From: Meghimatium bilineatum | Taxonomy: Eukaryota > Mollusca > Gastropoda > Stylommatophora > Philomycidae | NCBI GenBank assembly: GCA_034231615.1 | Contig: CM067315.1 | Location: 9,013,915-9,077,914 of the forward strand | Length of the DNA: 64,000 nt | Direction: 5' to 3' | Part shown: one piece after another, positions 30,430-41,911 of the stretch | Layout: every line of letters starts with the position of its first letter | How positions within the stretch are numbered: position 1 is the stretch's first letter | The notes under the pieces: generated by a model | The model's input: only the letters and a program-made list of their open reading frames with translations | What the model was told of the DNA's origin: nothing | Database searches by the model: none | Translations under genes and position numbers: made by a program

Positions 30430-31145
30430 AAGCTCTCAACCAATTTTAAAGCAGCAATGGAAGCTCTCAAGAAAGCAGCAGAAACTATCTTACAACACAA
30501 AGAACAAGTGCACAGGAATATTGTACTACTAACAGATGCACTCTGTCATAACAGCACTGAAGCTACACAAGAACACTGAACTGAAAGAATTGAGGGAAGT
30601 TCTAATTCAGTTGCACAATAATTTCCAGAGAGTAGTGATCCAGTGGATACCGTCACACTGTAACATCGAAGGGAATGAAGTTGCAGATAGACTGGCCAAA
30701 GAAGGAGGGAATTTACCTCAAGAAGACTACCTGGTCAGTTATGAAGAAGTGAAGACCATCATTAAAGGCAACCATAACAAAAAAGGTAAAGACGACCACC
30801 CCAAATATAATGCAGATGATGGGTATTACTAACTATTCAGAAGAGACCAGGTTATCCTGCTGCGCCTCAGAACTGGTCACAACAAAATGAGACATCACCT
30901 GTACAACAATTTCAAAATAGGAACAACTGGGCTTTGTCATTGCAGCCTTGCGAATATGACAGAATAACATATCCTACAAGAATGTCTCCAGCATGCAGAC
31001 CTGAGAAACAAGACATGGACCACCCCAATCAGCGTCGAAGAGAAACTGTATGACACAGTGGAAACTCTAAAACAGACAGCAGCCTATATCATAGAATCCG
31101 GAGTCCCAACCTGACTGAACGATGATCGCTGAAGAAGAAGATTCC
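30430..31145 (+). mobile_element. RNase H LINE, 5' truncated, GAA tail
   Basis: Frames encode NIVLLTDALSVITALKLH, then FQRVVIQWIPSHCNIEGNEV and ADRLAKEGG. WIPSHCxIxGNExAD is the last catalytic His/Asp region of RNase H. Next, shifted, come VILLRLRTGHNKMRHHLYNN and EHILQECLQHADLRNK. The 3' end is GAAGAAGAAG at 31130. Frameshifts make it inactive. Confidence 0.88.
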
Positions 31146-31487
31146 ATTTACCTGAAGTATAAACACAATGCCCAGTTTGCTTGTTAAAATCTGTGCTGCC
31201 GGGAGTCATGATCTATCCCCTTATTGAAAAAAAAGGAAGAGTTCATTGAAAGCCTAGGCGTGACCGATTGGCAATATATGAGACCTGTCAACTAAAACGC
31301 AGACATGAACTATTTTCTGATTTGCATGAATTTTTAGGTTAGCATTGGCTATTTTTAGCATGTGACTCAAAGTATGTAAATAGTGACCAATCAAAAATAA
31401 TGAAATAAGTAACGAACGGGGTCCACATTACTTCAGTCAGAAGGCCTGTAGTACTGTCAATAGCCACAACTTAAGCCATATACAAAA

Positions 31488-31560
31488 TTGTTAGCATATC
31501 CTATTCAGGACATAACCATGAACCCAGCATTTTTTGGCTGTAGTGATTTCAGCCTTGGCC
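31488..31560 (-). mobile_element. tRNA-derived SINE S1, 3' fragment
   Basis: GTTAGCATATCCTATTCAGG and ACCCAGCATTTTTTGGCTG match the S1 3' half as at 7815-7960. It lacks the tRNA-like head. Confidence 0.65.
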
Positions 31561-31939
31561 ATACTAACCTTAAATTAAGTCTTGGCTGGTTGAAAGAGAA
31601 ACATGAAATTATTTATGAAAGTATATGTAATTGGCAGCAAGACTGGCTGAATCTGTGTATCTGTTTCATAAGAAACAACTGATACTTGGAGGAGAGGTGA
31701 GTAACAGAACATTTACATATCATTCTCTTAGTTGATAAAAAAATATAACTGAGGATTCTACTGTAGGCCTATAGAAAAGAGATGAGGATATTATTAACAT
31801 TTTCCATCACTGCTAGAATCAATCTCTCGAGGATGTTGCTAGTTTGATTATCTATTCTTAGTTGACAGACAGTGGTTACATCATGGAAAAACAATGCACA
31901 AGGGAAACAATAACTGAAAGGGCATAACATATGTTAATA

Positions 31940-32025
31940 ATTGTCATAACTATATTTAACAATTTCGGTTATAGCGCACATATTCTGTCAGACTCGACCA
32001 ATTTGTTATAACGAGATTCTACTGT
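31940..32025. mobile_element. pogo-like MITE end fragment
   Basis: CAATTTGTTATAACGAGATT plus CTACTGTAG is the terminal repeat of the pogo-like MITE family. The other end is lost. Confidence 0.6.
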
Positions 32026-32109
32026 AGAAAAGTAGGGAAAAGACTTTCAAAACCCTTGCTTATTAACATAACACTAAGAAATGTCATAGTGTTTCTGGCC
32101 ATTTTGCTA

Positions 32110-32265
32110 GACATGAGAACTCAAGTTGTGTTGTCCCTACTTGTTTCTTTTTATGTATACGTCCGTGTATATATATTTTGGTCGAAACATCAGTTTATGT
32201 GTGTGCCTATGTTTGTTTCATGTTATTAGCAAAACTTCATTACCCTGTTTTACACTTTACCCATT
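32110..32265 (+). mobile_element. Penelope-like repeat, partial
   Basis: TTTTGGTCGAAACATCAGTT and TTATTAGCAAAACTTCATTA with CCCTGTTTT match 20240-20420. The GATAAAGGCC half of the hammerhead-like block is replaced by a TATA run. Confidence 0.55.
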
Positions 32266-32527
32266 GGATTTCAGTTTTGCGCAGTGAGTACATATTTTAG
32301 AAATATCATAACTTTCTTGAAAATGTTCTCTTGTCATGGATTTTTTAAATGTTTATCTGAAAACATGGGAAGCATTTTTCTTTGTGTATTTTTTTTTATA
32401 TATTATTTTTCATATCTACAGCTCTTCTGATGAACCATTCTATTTTATGTTTCTCTTCAAAAGATATGAAAGAATAATTGTCACAGCAATCGAAGCTGCT
32501 CCATTAATCTCAGTAGAGCCTTCAGAA

Positions 32528-32708
32528 TACAATGGAATCCCGTTATAACAACTTGGTTCGGACCAACAAAATATGTATGTAATAACAGAAATTCATTATA
32601 TACATTACAAACAATATAGAATAAATATATAATTGGGGATTTTGAAAAGTGTTATTATATTAGGAAATATTTTATAACAGAATATGCTTATAGAGGGATT
32701 CAATTGTA
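32528..32708. mobile_element. pogo-like MITE, uninterrupted
   Basis: It runs from TACAATGGAATCCCGTTATA to the complement TACAATTGAATCCCTCTATA, 181 bp. It is the clearest copy of the family and is non-coding. Confidence 0.8.
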
Positions 32709-32809
32709 TCTGAACTTATAATTCCTGTTTTGAGTTGATTATTTAGTAACTTCTTTGAAGTTTGTAAAGTTTTAAAATAATATCACTCTTCACACCATAC
32801 TTCACAAGT

Positions 32810-33730
32810 ACTAAAGGAGACAACTAAAAATCACATACAGAAAGCCTACCCAAAGGATATATGGACACATGTATATACAGATGGATCAGCGAAAGAGGCA
32901 GTATTAGATGGAGGATCGTGAATATATATATATAGTAACACGAGATGGAAAAGAAATAGAGAAATCCATACCCACAGGCAAACATTCCACAAATTTCAAA
33001 GCAGAAATGGAAGCCATAATAGAGGCAGCCAAAATGCTCATGAATTGCTTGCCGAGTCACAACAGACATGTAGTATTTCTAACGGATGCAAAGTCAGTAT
33101 TGCAGGCATTGAAAGATCCAAAGAACACGAGCATGAATGAACTTATGGCCTGTTTACTACACCTCAGCAGTACTACCAAAGAAATAGTACTGTAGTGGAT
33201 CCCAGGTCACTGTGGCATACCTTGAAATGAAAAAGCTGATCTCCTGGCAAGGAAAGGGGGACCACTGGAATAAATAGAAAATTATAAAACGTACTATGAA
33301 TGTAAGACCATGTTAAAAGCAGAATATAAGAAAAAGTGGAAGCAGATGCACCCAACTGCAGAACCAAATGACCCCTACCACCAAATGTCACGCAAGGAAC
33401 ACACCATCATCTTCTGACTACAAACTGGTCACAACAGACTGAGAAGTCACATGTTCCGAAAGCTGAAGATTGGTGAGACAGACCTGTGCAACTGTGGACT
33501 GAGCCCAGAGACTGCAGAACACATTCTTCATGCCTGTCAACTCTACCAAGAAGAGAGGGAGAAAATATGGCCTACTGTAACGGCACTGCTTCCAGACTTC
33601 AGGGGTTCCATGGATGACCTGAAGTGAATCACACAATTCTTTGAAGCTATTGGTGCTGTAACCTGATATCTGACTGAAGCTATTGGCGCGGTAACCTGAT
33701 ATCTGACTGAAGAACGATGAAGAAGAAAAA
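32810..33730 (+). mobile_element. RNase H LINE, 5' truncated, GAA tail
   Basis: An open stretch encodes RDGKEIEKSIPTGKHSTNFK, AEMEAIIEAAKMLM and RHVVFLTDAKSVLQALK (the RNase H central Glu and TDA region). An in-frame TAG then precedes WIPGHCGIP. The C-terminal part has FRKLKIGETDLCNCGLSPE and AEHILHACQLYQEEREKIW. The end is GAAGAAGAAAAAGAAG. It is a relic with few stops. Confidence 0.88.
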
Positions 33731-33934
33731 GAAGACACGATACTTCTGTTTCTAGATAGTGTTTGTATCTTGCAACCCAGAAGATTCGTGGTCAGCAGAG
33801 AGTTTCTTAAGTGTAGACTGTGTCATGTCAGAAGTTTAATAATAACCAAAGTGTTAGAAGTACAACAAAGTGGAGAGTGCCACAGTAACAAGAATAAGAA
33901 ATGTTAACACTCTATGGATAATGTATTAGTTGTT

Positions 33935-34320
33935 ACTAGTTAGTTAGTTAATCGTTGGATCATCATCACTGCACTCCGGACAAGTCCATAGGTGCTCAGA
34001 TCTCTTCTTGAGTGTATCCCCCATTGCACGTTGATTGACGGTCCCAGTATGTGGTTGATTCACCATCATTTTTTCTTGCTCACGAAATAGTTCCTTTCGA
34101 GTGACACCACATTTCAAATCAAGCTCCCTTATTCATGGAACAAGAGTCATCACCACTTATACCGTCATTTGTTCGTGCGTTTTCCCGTAGCGTGTTCAAA
34201 ATGTCTGCCCGATCCATCGCTCCACAGCTGTAGTAGCTGCGTGTGCAGACAATCTATCTGCTCTCTCATTACTGTGAACTCCTGTATGTCCCGGCACAAA
34301 AATAAAAGTCACTTTGTACA
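33935..34320 (-). mobile_element. RNase H LINE tail with ACTA repeat end
   Basis: The minus strand encodes FVPGHTGVHSNERADRLSAH, the His/Asp part of RNase H, then MMVNQPHTGTVNQRAMGDTL, RSEHLWTCPECSDDDPTIN and the stop. The tail is TTAACTAACTAACTA. The same C terminus is at 490, 45030, 49870 and 60310. Confidence 0.85.
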
Positions 34321-34321
34321 C

Positions 34322-34789
34322 AATTAGTTGTTATTGTTATAATTAGTAATTAATTTTTACTGTTACAACTAGTAATTAATTTTTACTGTTACAACTAGTA
34401 ATTAATTTTTACTGTTACAACTAGTAATTAATTTTTACTGTTACAACTAGTAATTAGTTTTTACTGTTACAACTAGTAATTAGTTTTTACTGTTACAACT
34501 AGTAATTAGTTTTTAATGTTACAACTAGTAATTAGTTTTTAATGTTACAACTAGTAATTAGTTTTTACTGTTACAACTAGTAATTAGTTTTTAATGTTAC
34601 AACTAGTAATTAGTTTTTACTGTTACAACTAGTAATTAGTTTTTACTGTTACAACTAGTAATTAGTTTTTAATGTTACAACTAGTAATTAGTTTTTACTG
34701 TTACAACTAGTAATTAGTTTTTACTGTTACAACTAGTAATTAGTTGTTACTGTTACAACTAGTAATTAGTTTTTACTGTTACAACTAGT
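34322..34789. repeat. 26-bp minisatellite, left part, about 18 copies
   Basis: The unit TGTTACAACTAGTAATTAGT plus TTTTAC (or TTTAAT) runs up to the LINE at 34790 and resumes after it. Confidence 0.97.
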
Positions 34790-35622
34790 CTTCTTCTTTC
34801 TGTCCTCATGTACCTTTCGGTGTTGAGGGGAGAGTTAGTGTACGGTCTTTTGCCCTTCGATTTGCCTCCTCTGCTGTTATATTTCCGAGTGTCTCTAATA
34901 CACTATCTATCCACCTTTTACGAGGGCGTCCAATAGGTCGACTGTTTTTGTATCGTTTGTTAAGTGTTTTTTGGATAATACTTTGCTCTTTCTGTCTGGT
35001 TATGTGGCCGTACCATTTAACTTGTTGTTTCTGTATGTATTCTATTGTTGGCTTGATCCCTAATTGTTTCCTTAGTGCTTCATTCCTGATTTTGTCTCTC
35101 AAGCTAACTCCAATCATACGTCTCACACATTTCATTTCAGTGGTGTTAATCTTATGTATTGTTCTAGAATCTAATGTCCAAGTTTGACACTGATAACACA
35201 ATGTTGGTAAGAAAATGGTGTTGAAAAGCACTTTCTTTGTTTCTAGTGTAATATCTTTGTTTCTTAGTAAAGGTGTTAATTGACCAATGATCTGACAGGC
35301 CTTATTACATCTTGCGTTTATTTCTGCTTCTTGTTTGTTGTCATATCTCAATGTGCTGCCCAGATATTTGAATTCATCTACTTGTTTTAGTTGTTTATTA
35401 TTTATCTGTATGTTGATGTTCTCCTTTTCTCTTGCAATATTCATTACTTCTGTTTTGTCTATGTTGATTTTCATTCCAAATTGCTTGCCTGCTGTGACTA
35501 TTATGCTTAGGTGGTCTTGCAGGTTTTTAATGCTGTTGTGGAATAAAACCTGGTCATCTGCAAAAAGCAGTTCAATTGCTTCATTAGAATTTGCTGTTTT
35601 GTTTATATGGTCCATGTATATA
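34790..35622 (-). mobile_element. LINE RT C terminus inserted in minisatellite
   Basis: An open 269-residue minus-strand frame (35615-34806) starts at IELLFADDQVLFHNSIKNLQ, carrying the FADD catalytic box. It continues GMKINIDKTEVMNI, DEFKYLGSTLRYDNKQEAEI, LPTLCYQCQTWTLDSR, EMKCVRRMIGVSLRDKIRNE, VKWYGHITRQ and RPIGRPRKRWIDSVLETLG. The tail is AGAAAGAAGAAG. TACAACTAGT flanks both ends but is also the array unit. The 5' half of ORF2 is missing; the frame is intact, so insertion is recent. Confidence 0.92.
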
Positions 35623-35965
35623 CTACAACTAGTAATTAGTTTTTAATGTTACAACTAGTAATTAGTTTTTAATGTTACAACTAGTAATTAGTTTTTAATG
35701 TTACAACTAGTAATTAGTTTTTAATGTTACAACTAGTAATTAGTTTTTAATGTTACAACTAGTAATTAGTTTTTAATGTTACAACTAGTAATTAGTTTTT
35801 AATGTTACAACTAGTAATTAGTTTTTAATGTTACAACTAGTAATTAGTTTTTACTGTTACAACTAGTAATTAGTTTTTAATGTTACAACTAGTAATTAGT
35901 TTTTACTGTTACAACTAGTAATTATCTTTTACTGTTACAACTAGTAATTAGTTTTTACTGTTACT
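35623..35965. repeat. 26-bp minisatellite, right part, about 13 copies
   Basis: Same unit as 34322-34789, but almost all copies next to the LINE carry TTTTTAATG, while the left part is mostly TTTTTACTG. Confidence 0.97.
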
Positions 35966-36099
35966 AATAAATACTAAATATACTTAACATTACAATGTTG
36001 TAAATGAAAAATAATAAACAAATAAAGGAACAATGGCATATTTTATGTTGTGATCCAATTTGGACCTTTACCAAGAAAATGAAAAAATCTAACAGGAAT

Positions 36100-36250
36100 T
36101 CAAGCAACAAATACACAGAAGACAGATGTGTTGGGCAATGTACAATTAAAAACAGCGATCAATGCATTTCCATTCTTTAGACTAAATCCTGCAGAAATTT
36201 CGGAATATTAGAGAGATCCAGTGGGAGTTTGGGAATGAACGCAGAAGAAG
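36100..36250 (+). mobile_element. GAA-tailed dispersed repeat type B
   Basis: GAAGACAGATGTGTTGGGCA through GAGATCCAGTGGGAGTTTGG and GAACGCAGAAGAAGAAAC. A second copy at 36405-36560 lies in the opposite orientation, so the pair could form an inverted repeat. Confidence 0.8.
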
Positions 36251-36404
36251 AAACAATGACAAACACACTGGAGTGACCTTACCAGCACCCCAGAATATTT
36301 GAAAACAGAAATGTGAAAAGATGCACTCATGATAGTGTTTAGTTCAAAATGACATGGTGATCTAAAGAGATAGATGGTGAGCTGTAGATGAAATTAATTT
36401 AGTA

Positions 36405-36560
36405 TCTTCTTCTTCTTCAGCGTTCATTCTCAAACTCCCGCTGGATCTCCCTTGTAGCAGGACCATCGTTCTACTAGATTTCCTGCAGGATGTAGTCCAG
36501 AGAATGGAAATGCATTGTGTCACCGTTTTATTTGCACCAATGGCCTGACACACCCACCTT
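36405..36560 (-). mobile_element. GAA-tailed dispersed repeat type B
   Basis: The complement starts CTTCTTCTTCAGCGTTCATT and runs through CCTGCAGGATGTAGTCCAGA to TTTGCACCAATGGCCTGACA. It is about 150 bp from an oppositely oriented copy. Confidence 0.85.
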
Positions 36561-36784
36561 TGGTCAGAATTTAATAAAATATCCCATACTAAGCAAAAAT
36601 GGGAGTACAAAGTAGACGTTCCCATAAGTGCTCCTATATCAGCATGTACCCAAGAGTATGGAGACCCAGTCAGGTGGTTATGCAATCTGGTCATTCTGGA
36701 GAGAGGATTCACCATATTCCTGGTCATCCCCATTTCTGTATCAATGTTTTACGAAAAAGTATTTTCCTTTTTTTTAAATGGTGA

Positions 36785-36890
36785 AATTTGGAAACGGTAA
36801 TGAAGTTTGGCCAATCACTGGAAATACACACAGAATAGCATACACAATGTTTTGACCAAAAGGCCTTTATCAAGAATACAACATAACATG
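36785..36890 (-). mobile_element. Penelope-like repeat, inverted
   Basis: The minus strand reads TTCTTGATAAAGGCCTTTTG then GTCAAAACATTG, and later CAGTGATTGGCCAAACTTCA. It has the same block order as 20240-20420. Confidence 0.55.
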
Positions 36891-37139
36891 AGGAGCACAG
36901 AATGCCACTTATTCCACTTTCAAATCATTTTTTTAAAATTGTTTTTATAATTATATTATTGTGTTAAAATTGTTATTTTACTACCTATTTGCAATATTAC
37001 TGTATATAATTAGATTTGATATTAAACTGGCAGCTCTAGTTCCATAACTATTTTCTTGTATTTTATTATTCGGAAAGATGTTAATAATAACTTTATGAAT
37101 GATGCTGTTTTTATTGTGTTCTTGTTTCCTGTACACCAG

Positions 37140-37590
37140 TTGTCAAACCTGTATATTTTATACATCTTAAGCCTGTATGTTTTATAAATGTCAGACCTGT
37201 AGGTTTTATACATCTCAAACCTGTATGCTTTATAGATGTCAGACCTGTATGTCTTATTTATGTCAGACCTGTATGTTTTATAGATCTCAAACCTGTATGT
37301 TTTATAGATCTCAGACCTGTATGTTTTATACATGTCAAACCCATGTTTTATACATGTCAAACCTGTGTTTTATAGATGTTAAACCTGTGTTTTATAGATG
37401 TCAGACATGTATGTTTTATAGATGTCATAACTGTATGCTTTATAGATGTCAGACCTGTATGTTTTATACATCTCAATCCTGTATGTTTTATAGATGTCAG
37501 AACTGTATGTTTTATAGATGTCAGACCTGTATGTTTTATAAATCTCAGATTTGTATGTTTTGTAGATCTCAAACCTGTATATCATCTATT
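37140..37590. repeat. 24-bp minisatellite, about 18 copies
   Basis: The unit is CCTGTATGTTTTATAGATGT plus CAGA. As 24 is a multiple of three, several frames on both strands stay open and yield 8-residue repeats such as MFYRCQTC or KTYRSDIY. There is no sign of translation. Confidence 0.96.
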
Positions 37591-37639
37591 GTAATTAAAA
37601 AATGTAAATTGATGTCTTTGCACACAATGTAATAAGACA

Positions 37640-37920
37640 AGAAGAAGAAAGATTGAATGTCAAAAATGTGATTACAAGAGCATGCCAGCACATCTAATGA
37701 AGGCCAGATTCAGTGACCTAGCCAGTGAAAGGCTGAAGATAAGCAGTTTTATTCACCGATCCTCCACCGAAGACGGATGTGTCTGGCTATTGGCGCAGAT
37801 AAAATGGCAACTCAGCGCATTTCTATTTTCTGGACTACATCCTGCTGGAAATCTAGTTGGACTATTGTCCTGCTACAAGAGAGATCCAGTGAGAGTTGGA
37901 GAATGAACGATGAAGCAGAA
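37640..37920 (+). mobile_element. LINE piece fused to type B repeat
   Basis: 37680-37755 encodes MPAHLMKARFSDLASERLKI then SSFIHR, matching the RT to RNase H linker of the LINE at 48053-49290. It passes directly into a type B repeat (GAAGACGGATGTGTCTGGCT to GAGAGATCCAGTGAGAGTTG). The junction could be an insertion or a chimeric retrotransposed RNA. Confidence 0.7.
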
Positions 37921-38149
37921 GAATTCACTGGTCCATAAAAAAACTAAACAGAAAATATAAGAACAAACTACCAGACATAACAAAAGAAATAAAAGAAATA
38001 ACACCAACAATTTTCCCAGTTCAATGGGATACCAAAACATCAAAACATAAATATCAGAACCACCATAAACAAAAAGTACCGGTACACTATGAGAGAACTG
38101 AATAATCTTCAAACAAAACAATAGTATACAACATGATTGAAGATATGTA

Positions 38150-38446
38150 CCACATAGAAGCATGGAGGGGCTGAAGTTTACATGTGTGTCTTCGTCCATC
38201 ACAAGTGATGATGACCATTTTTGCATCCACTTTTGAAAATTCAGTTGTCTTATGACCATGCGTAATAGTTTGTAGATGGCTAATGAGCCCTATTCGAGCT
38301 GTAAATGTTCTTAGACAGTTCGGACATGGAATGACGACTCTAGTTGGATGTTGGTCTATCCGTGACTTTCTAGCTCCTCTCCACTGTTGGACTGCAGCAT
38401 TTCTCCTCTTTTCATAAGATGGTGCACTCTTTTTGACTGTAGACAT
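38150..38446 (-). mobile_element. LINE C-terminal C2H2 finger region
   Basis: The minus strand encodes KKSAPSYEKRRNAAVQQWRG, then IDQHPTRVVIPCPNCLRTFT and ARIGLISHLQTITHGHK. The CxxC-x12-HxxxxxH pattern is the C-terminal finger of an endonuclease/RT-type LINE. Related pieces are at 3790 and 4140. Confidence 0.75.
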
Positions 38447-38459
38447 GAAGTTTACATAA

Positions 38460-39115
38460 AATGGAAACTATGGAAGAGTAGAATAAGTACAGCCGTGAAG
38501 ATAAACCTGGATACCATTATATAGGCCATGTCGTGATGTGAGACTCGGAATTGGGCGAGGGGTTCACGATGTGGGGGAACGACACCTCGGCTAAGAAGGC
38601 GAAAAAGCCATGGTCCAACTCTTCTGTCGAGTTCTTCCTTAACCGGAACCAGGGTCATAGATGAGAAAAGGTTCAGTATCCAAAGGGCACAGAATGTGAG
38701 GCAAGTTACATGATGTCGAAACATAGACGTGAATGGCAATCGTCTTGGCGAAGAGCAACTATACACCCCCGTGCCCGTCGACAGATAGTAAGGCTGTCAA
38801 GAGCTAGGAAAGCCTACTACCCAAGTTAAAGGCATGACGAAAACAGATGTGCTGGCTTCAGATGTCCAGACCACAAAGTGAGCCAACCAAAGTGCAAATA
38901 ACACAGTTCAACTATGTAACTTGTGGCACAGCGTATGTCACGCTCCCTGGTGGAAATCACCCGATTTATTCGTTGTGGTTATAAGAGAGCGAACGCTGCA
39001 GAAGAATAAGCCATGTGTACCATTATAGACATATAAATCTAAAAAAAATACATATTCTTTTGTATGGGTATGAGAGTTGGACATTAACAGTGGAAATTGA
39101 AAGGAGAATCATATC
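38460..39115 (+). mobile_element. LINE relics and GAA-tailed end
   Basis: 38895-39012 (AACACAGTTCAACTATGTAA, ACGCTCCCTGGTGGAAATCA, GTGGTTATAAGAGAGCGAAC, then AGAAGAA) is the same end as the insert at 43972-44105. 39045-39100 encodes a LYGYESWTLTVEIERRI fragment. The rest of the stretch is unassigned. Confidence 0.55.
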
Positions 39116-39139
39116 CTATAATTCCGTAATCCGTCCGGG

Positions 39140-40580
39140 TTGTAGGGGTACCACATTGGAAGCCTCAGCAAACAGAGTCGTCCGGCAATTTCTATCTTCA
39201 ACGATGTAGATGAGTAAGGAAAAATCTTGTCGTGCCCTTTCCTTGATGTCTGTCAATGCTTTCTTTTATTTGTCCTACTCTGCTTCTTCCACCCTCGACG
39301 GTTCGCTGCAGTAATGTTTTTTTACAAGGAATCATGTCGGCATACACGTTGAAATCATGCAAGTTTTCATCATCTCACTAATGAAAGCAATGGTTTTTGT
39401 TTATATATAGGCCTATCTCTATTTTATTTCTTACGTACACGTTTGTCTTGAGCTCTAGATAGTGCAATGAATGTTCAGAGAGGAGTGTACAGGCTTTTGA
39501 CAACAGATAGTACAGACGAGCATTGCACATCTATTATACAGAACTTAAAATCAACGTATAGGCAGGGTCGTAGATATGAACTCCTCAGGGGGTTACCCTA
39601 AAAAAGGTCCTTCATGTGTTTTGGGTGCAACAAATAATCGTTTATGTGAGAAATAAAGACAGCAGACAACATAGCAGAACGGAGTCCCCCAATATCCGAT
39701 AAGCCCATGTCAGATCACATACGCCAATAGTCTCATCAAAAACGTGAATCGATTTACGTTTTGTTAAATAATGTAGGATTAGTTCTATTCAAGTTTAAAA
39801 TTTGTTTCGTTAAAATGCAGGCACGTCTTCTTGTATTGAACCCATGAAATTCTTCCTATTCTATATTTCCATATGTAAAAAGTATGGATATTGTCTTCTG
39901 TTTGTTCATTGTCCTTGTTTCTGAATCATACATTAATGTAAACAATATGTATAACTAAGATTTCTCAATTTTGTTGTGATTTGTTTGTTCAGAATAGCCG
40001 CGGAGAGCAAAACTTGAACATTTAATAATAATAAACACTCACAAACAGTAAGGAGCATAGGGGTGTCACATTGGACACTTGTTGCAGAAAAATCTCAATT
40101 CTCTATCCTCTATAATCCTGACGAGTTTGGAAACTTCACACCTGTCCAGCCCGATATTATCCAGCCATGTTTTTCTTCTTGTCCACCTCATCTTCTTCCA
40201 CCCTCCCTTGAGTAACATCTTTTGTTAATGAGAAATGTCACATCACGTGCCCGTACCACTGGAGTTTACAAAGTATCATGATTGTTGACTGGTTTTGTTG
40301 ACCAACTAATATATTCATTCTATCATGCACAAACACATTGGTCTTATGTTCTTAAAGCACACATCTATAACATTTATTTGTAAACACTTACCGGTAGATT
40401 CTTCTCTCTAATGGCGTGTGATAACTGCTGTGCTTTTTCTGTGAACTGACATCACAAAATCACAGTTGTGGAGAAACATGGTTGATTATGCCCATTAGGC
40501 ATGGCATTTGATTTGTTGGTTTTAATATTAAGTTTTCATTTGGCCATTTCTGAACTCTGTTACCGTGTGTTATATATAGA
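39140..40580 (-). other. Degraded LINE traces, no gene
   Basis: Patches resemble RT C-terminal DNA on the minus strand: CTTCTTCCACCCTCGACGGT, CTGCCTATACG and CTTCTTGTCCACCTCATC. Frames are broken everywhere. Nothing else is recognised here. Confidence 0.35.
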
Positions 40581-40855
40581 ATCTCGCCCGTGTGTTGCCA
40601 AGGGGAGAAAAGAATAGCAACAATGTTTACCTTCCGCGCATATCGTAAAAGGCGACTAAGGAGGTTATGGGATGGAGTTGGCTGCCCCATCCCATATAGG
40701 GTCAGTGACCCAAAGCCATGCTGAAGTCGGATGTGTCAGGCTGAAAGGCGCAGATATCACAGCAATGATGTAAACCATGACACAACGCATTCCGTTCTCT
40801 GGACTACATCCTGCTAATCTGCAGGAGTTTGAGAACGAACGCAGAAGAAGAAGAT
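40580..40855 (+). mobile_element. GAA-tailed dispersed repeat type A, near full
   Basis: It runs from CGCCCGTGTGTTGCCAAGGG through GGGATGGAGTTGGCTGCCCC, TATAGGGTCAGTGACCCAAA and TCTGGACTACATCCTGCTAA to GAACGCAGAAGAAGAAG. It closely matches 53281-53558. Confidence 0.88.
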
Positions 40856-40869
40856 ATATAGAAGAACAG

Positions 40870-41185
40870 GGAGAACATCATGGAAAGAGAAGAAAAAAAA
40901 GACTTTAACCAAACTTAATAGGAAGAATAATTATTAAACGAAATAAATATCAAGCAAATAAAATATTTTGGACACATTAAAAGACATGACACCTTGTTGA
41001 AGACCTTACTTGAGGGTAAAGTTATGGGGAAGCGAGCAAGAGGTTGGCAGAAATACAAGTGGGAGAGTAACATCACAAGATGGACAGGTTACAGTGTGAC
41101 AGAGTGCACTACCAAAACAACAGACAGGGAATGCTGAAGGTCTTTTGCAACCAACCTTCGTTTGGGAGACAGCACTTGATGATGA
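40870..41185 (+). mobile_element. TGA-tailed LINE C terminus
   Basis: Shifted frames give ASKILWT-like then LEGKVMGKRARGW and TTDREC residues of the FGHIKRHD family. The 3' end is GCACTTGATGATGATGACC. It is a relic. Confidence 0.6.
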
Positions 41186-41194
41186 TGACCATGT

Positions 41195-41570
41195 GTTGTA
41201 AGGGCTAAAAAAGGGAGCAAAGAATAACATGTTACCTTCCACGCATGTCGCAAGAGGCAACTAAGGAGGTTATGGGGTGGAGTTGGCTGTCTCGTACCAT
41301 ATATGGTTAAAGTGACTCAGAAATAATGATGAAGTCAGAATGTCAACCTGAAAGGTACAGATAATTTTATAAATTGACCATAATAGGAAGTGATTCTGTT
41401 AATTTAATCCAGAACTGCCCAAGTTGGATATACCAGGTCATTGCAGCAAATAGAATGGTGACACAGCACATATCCATTCTCTAGACTATATCCTGTTGAA
41501 AATCTAGTAGGGCTATTGTCCTGTCCCAAGAGAGATCTAGTGGGGGTTTGAGAGTGAATGCTAATAAAAG
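41195..41570 (+). mobile_element. Type A then type B repeat in tandem
   Basis: 41195-41370 has AAAGGGAGCAAAGAATAACA and GGAGGTTATGGGGTGGAGTT (type A). 41405-41570 has GTTGGATATACCAGGTCATT, TAGACTATATCCTGTTGAAA and GAGAGATCTAGTGGGGGTTT (type B). Confidence 0.7.
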
Positions 41571-41669
41571 CAATCCAACATACAGCATAATAATACTGGA
41601 TGGCTACATCCTGAGTACGATATGCTACCAATTTTTGTTAACAAATCTAGTGTGCACACACTATGACCC

Positions 41670-41855
41670 ACAAACTATAGAATGTCTATTTTAAATGGCC
41701 AATCAGTTATGATTTAACCAAAACTAAATGGCCAATCAGTTATGATTTAACCAAAATTAAATGACCAATCAGTTATGATTTAACCAAAACTAAATGACCA
41801 ATCAGTTATGATTTAACCAAAACTAAATGACCAATTAGTTATGATTTAACCAAAG
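41670..41855. repeat. 33-bp minisatellite, 5-6 copies
   Basis: The unit is AAATGGCCAATCAGTTATGA plus TTTAACCAAAACT. It contains CCAAT. It is just beyond the likely 3' end of the SGK gene. Confidence 0.94.
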
Positions 41856-41905
41856 CTAACTTCTGTATTTGAAAGAAACATGCCTCACTGTGTACACGTT
41901 CAACT

Positions 41906-41911
41906 TTTATT
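41906..41911 (-). promoter_or_regulatory. Candidate SGK polyadenylation signal
   Basis: AATAAA on the minus strand lies about 1.2 kb after the stop codon. The intervening 41912-43134 is AT-rich, mostly non-repetitive and has no gene of its own, as expected for a 3' untranslated region. Confidence 0.45.

Noticed and set aside
37022-37632. Cys- and Tyr-rich repeat-protein frames on both strands
   Set aside because: A 24-bp tandem repeat keeps several frames open. Open frames on both strands at once argue against real coding.
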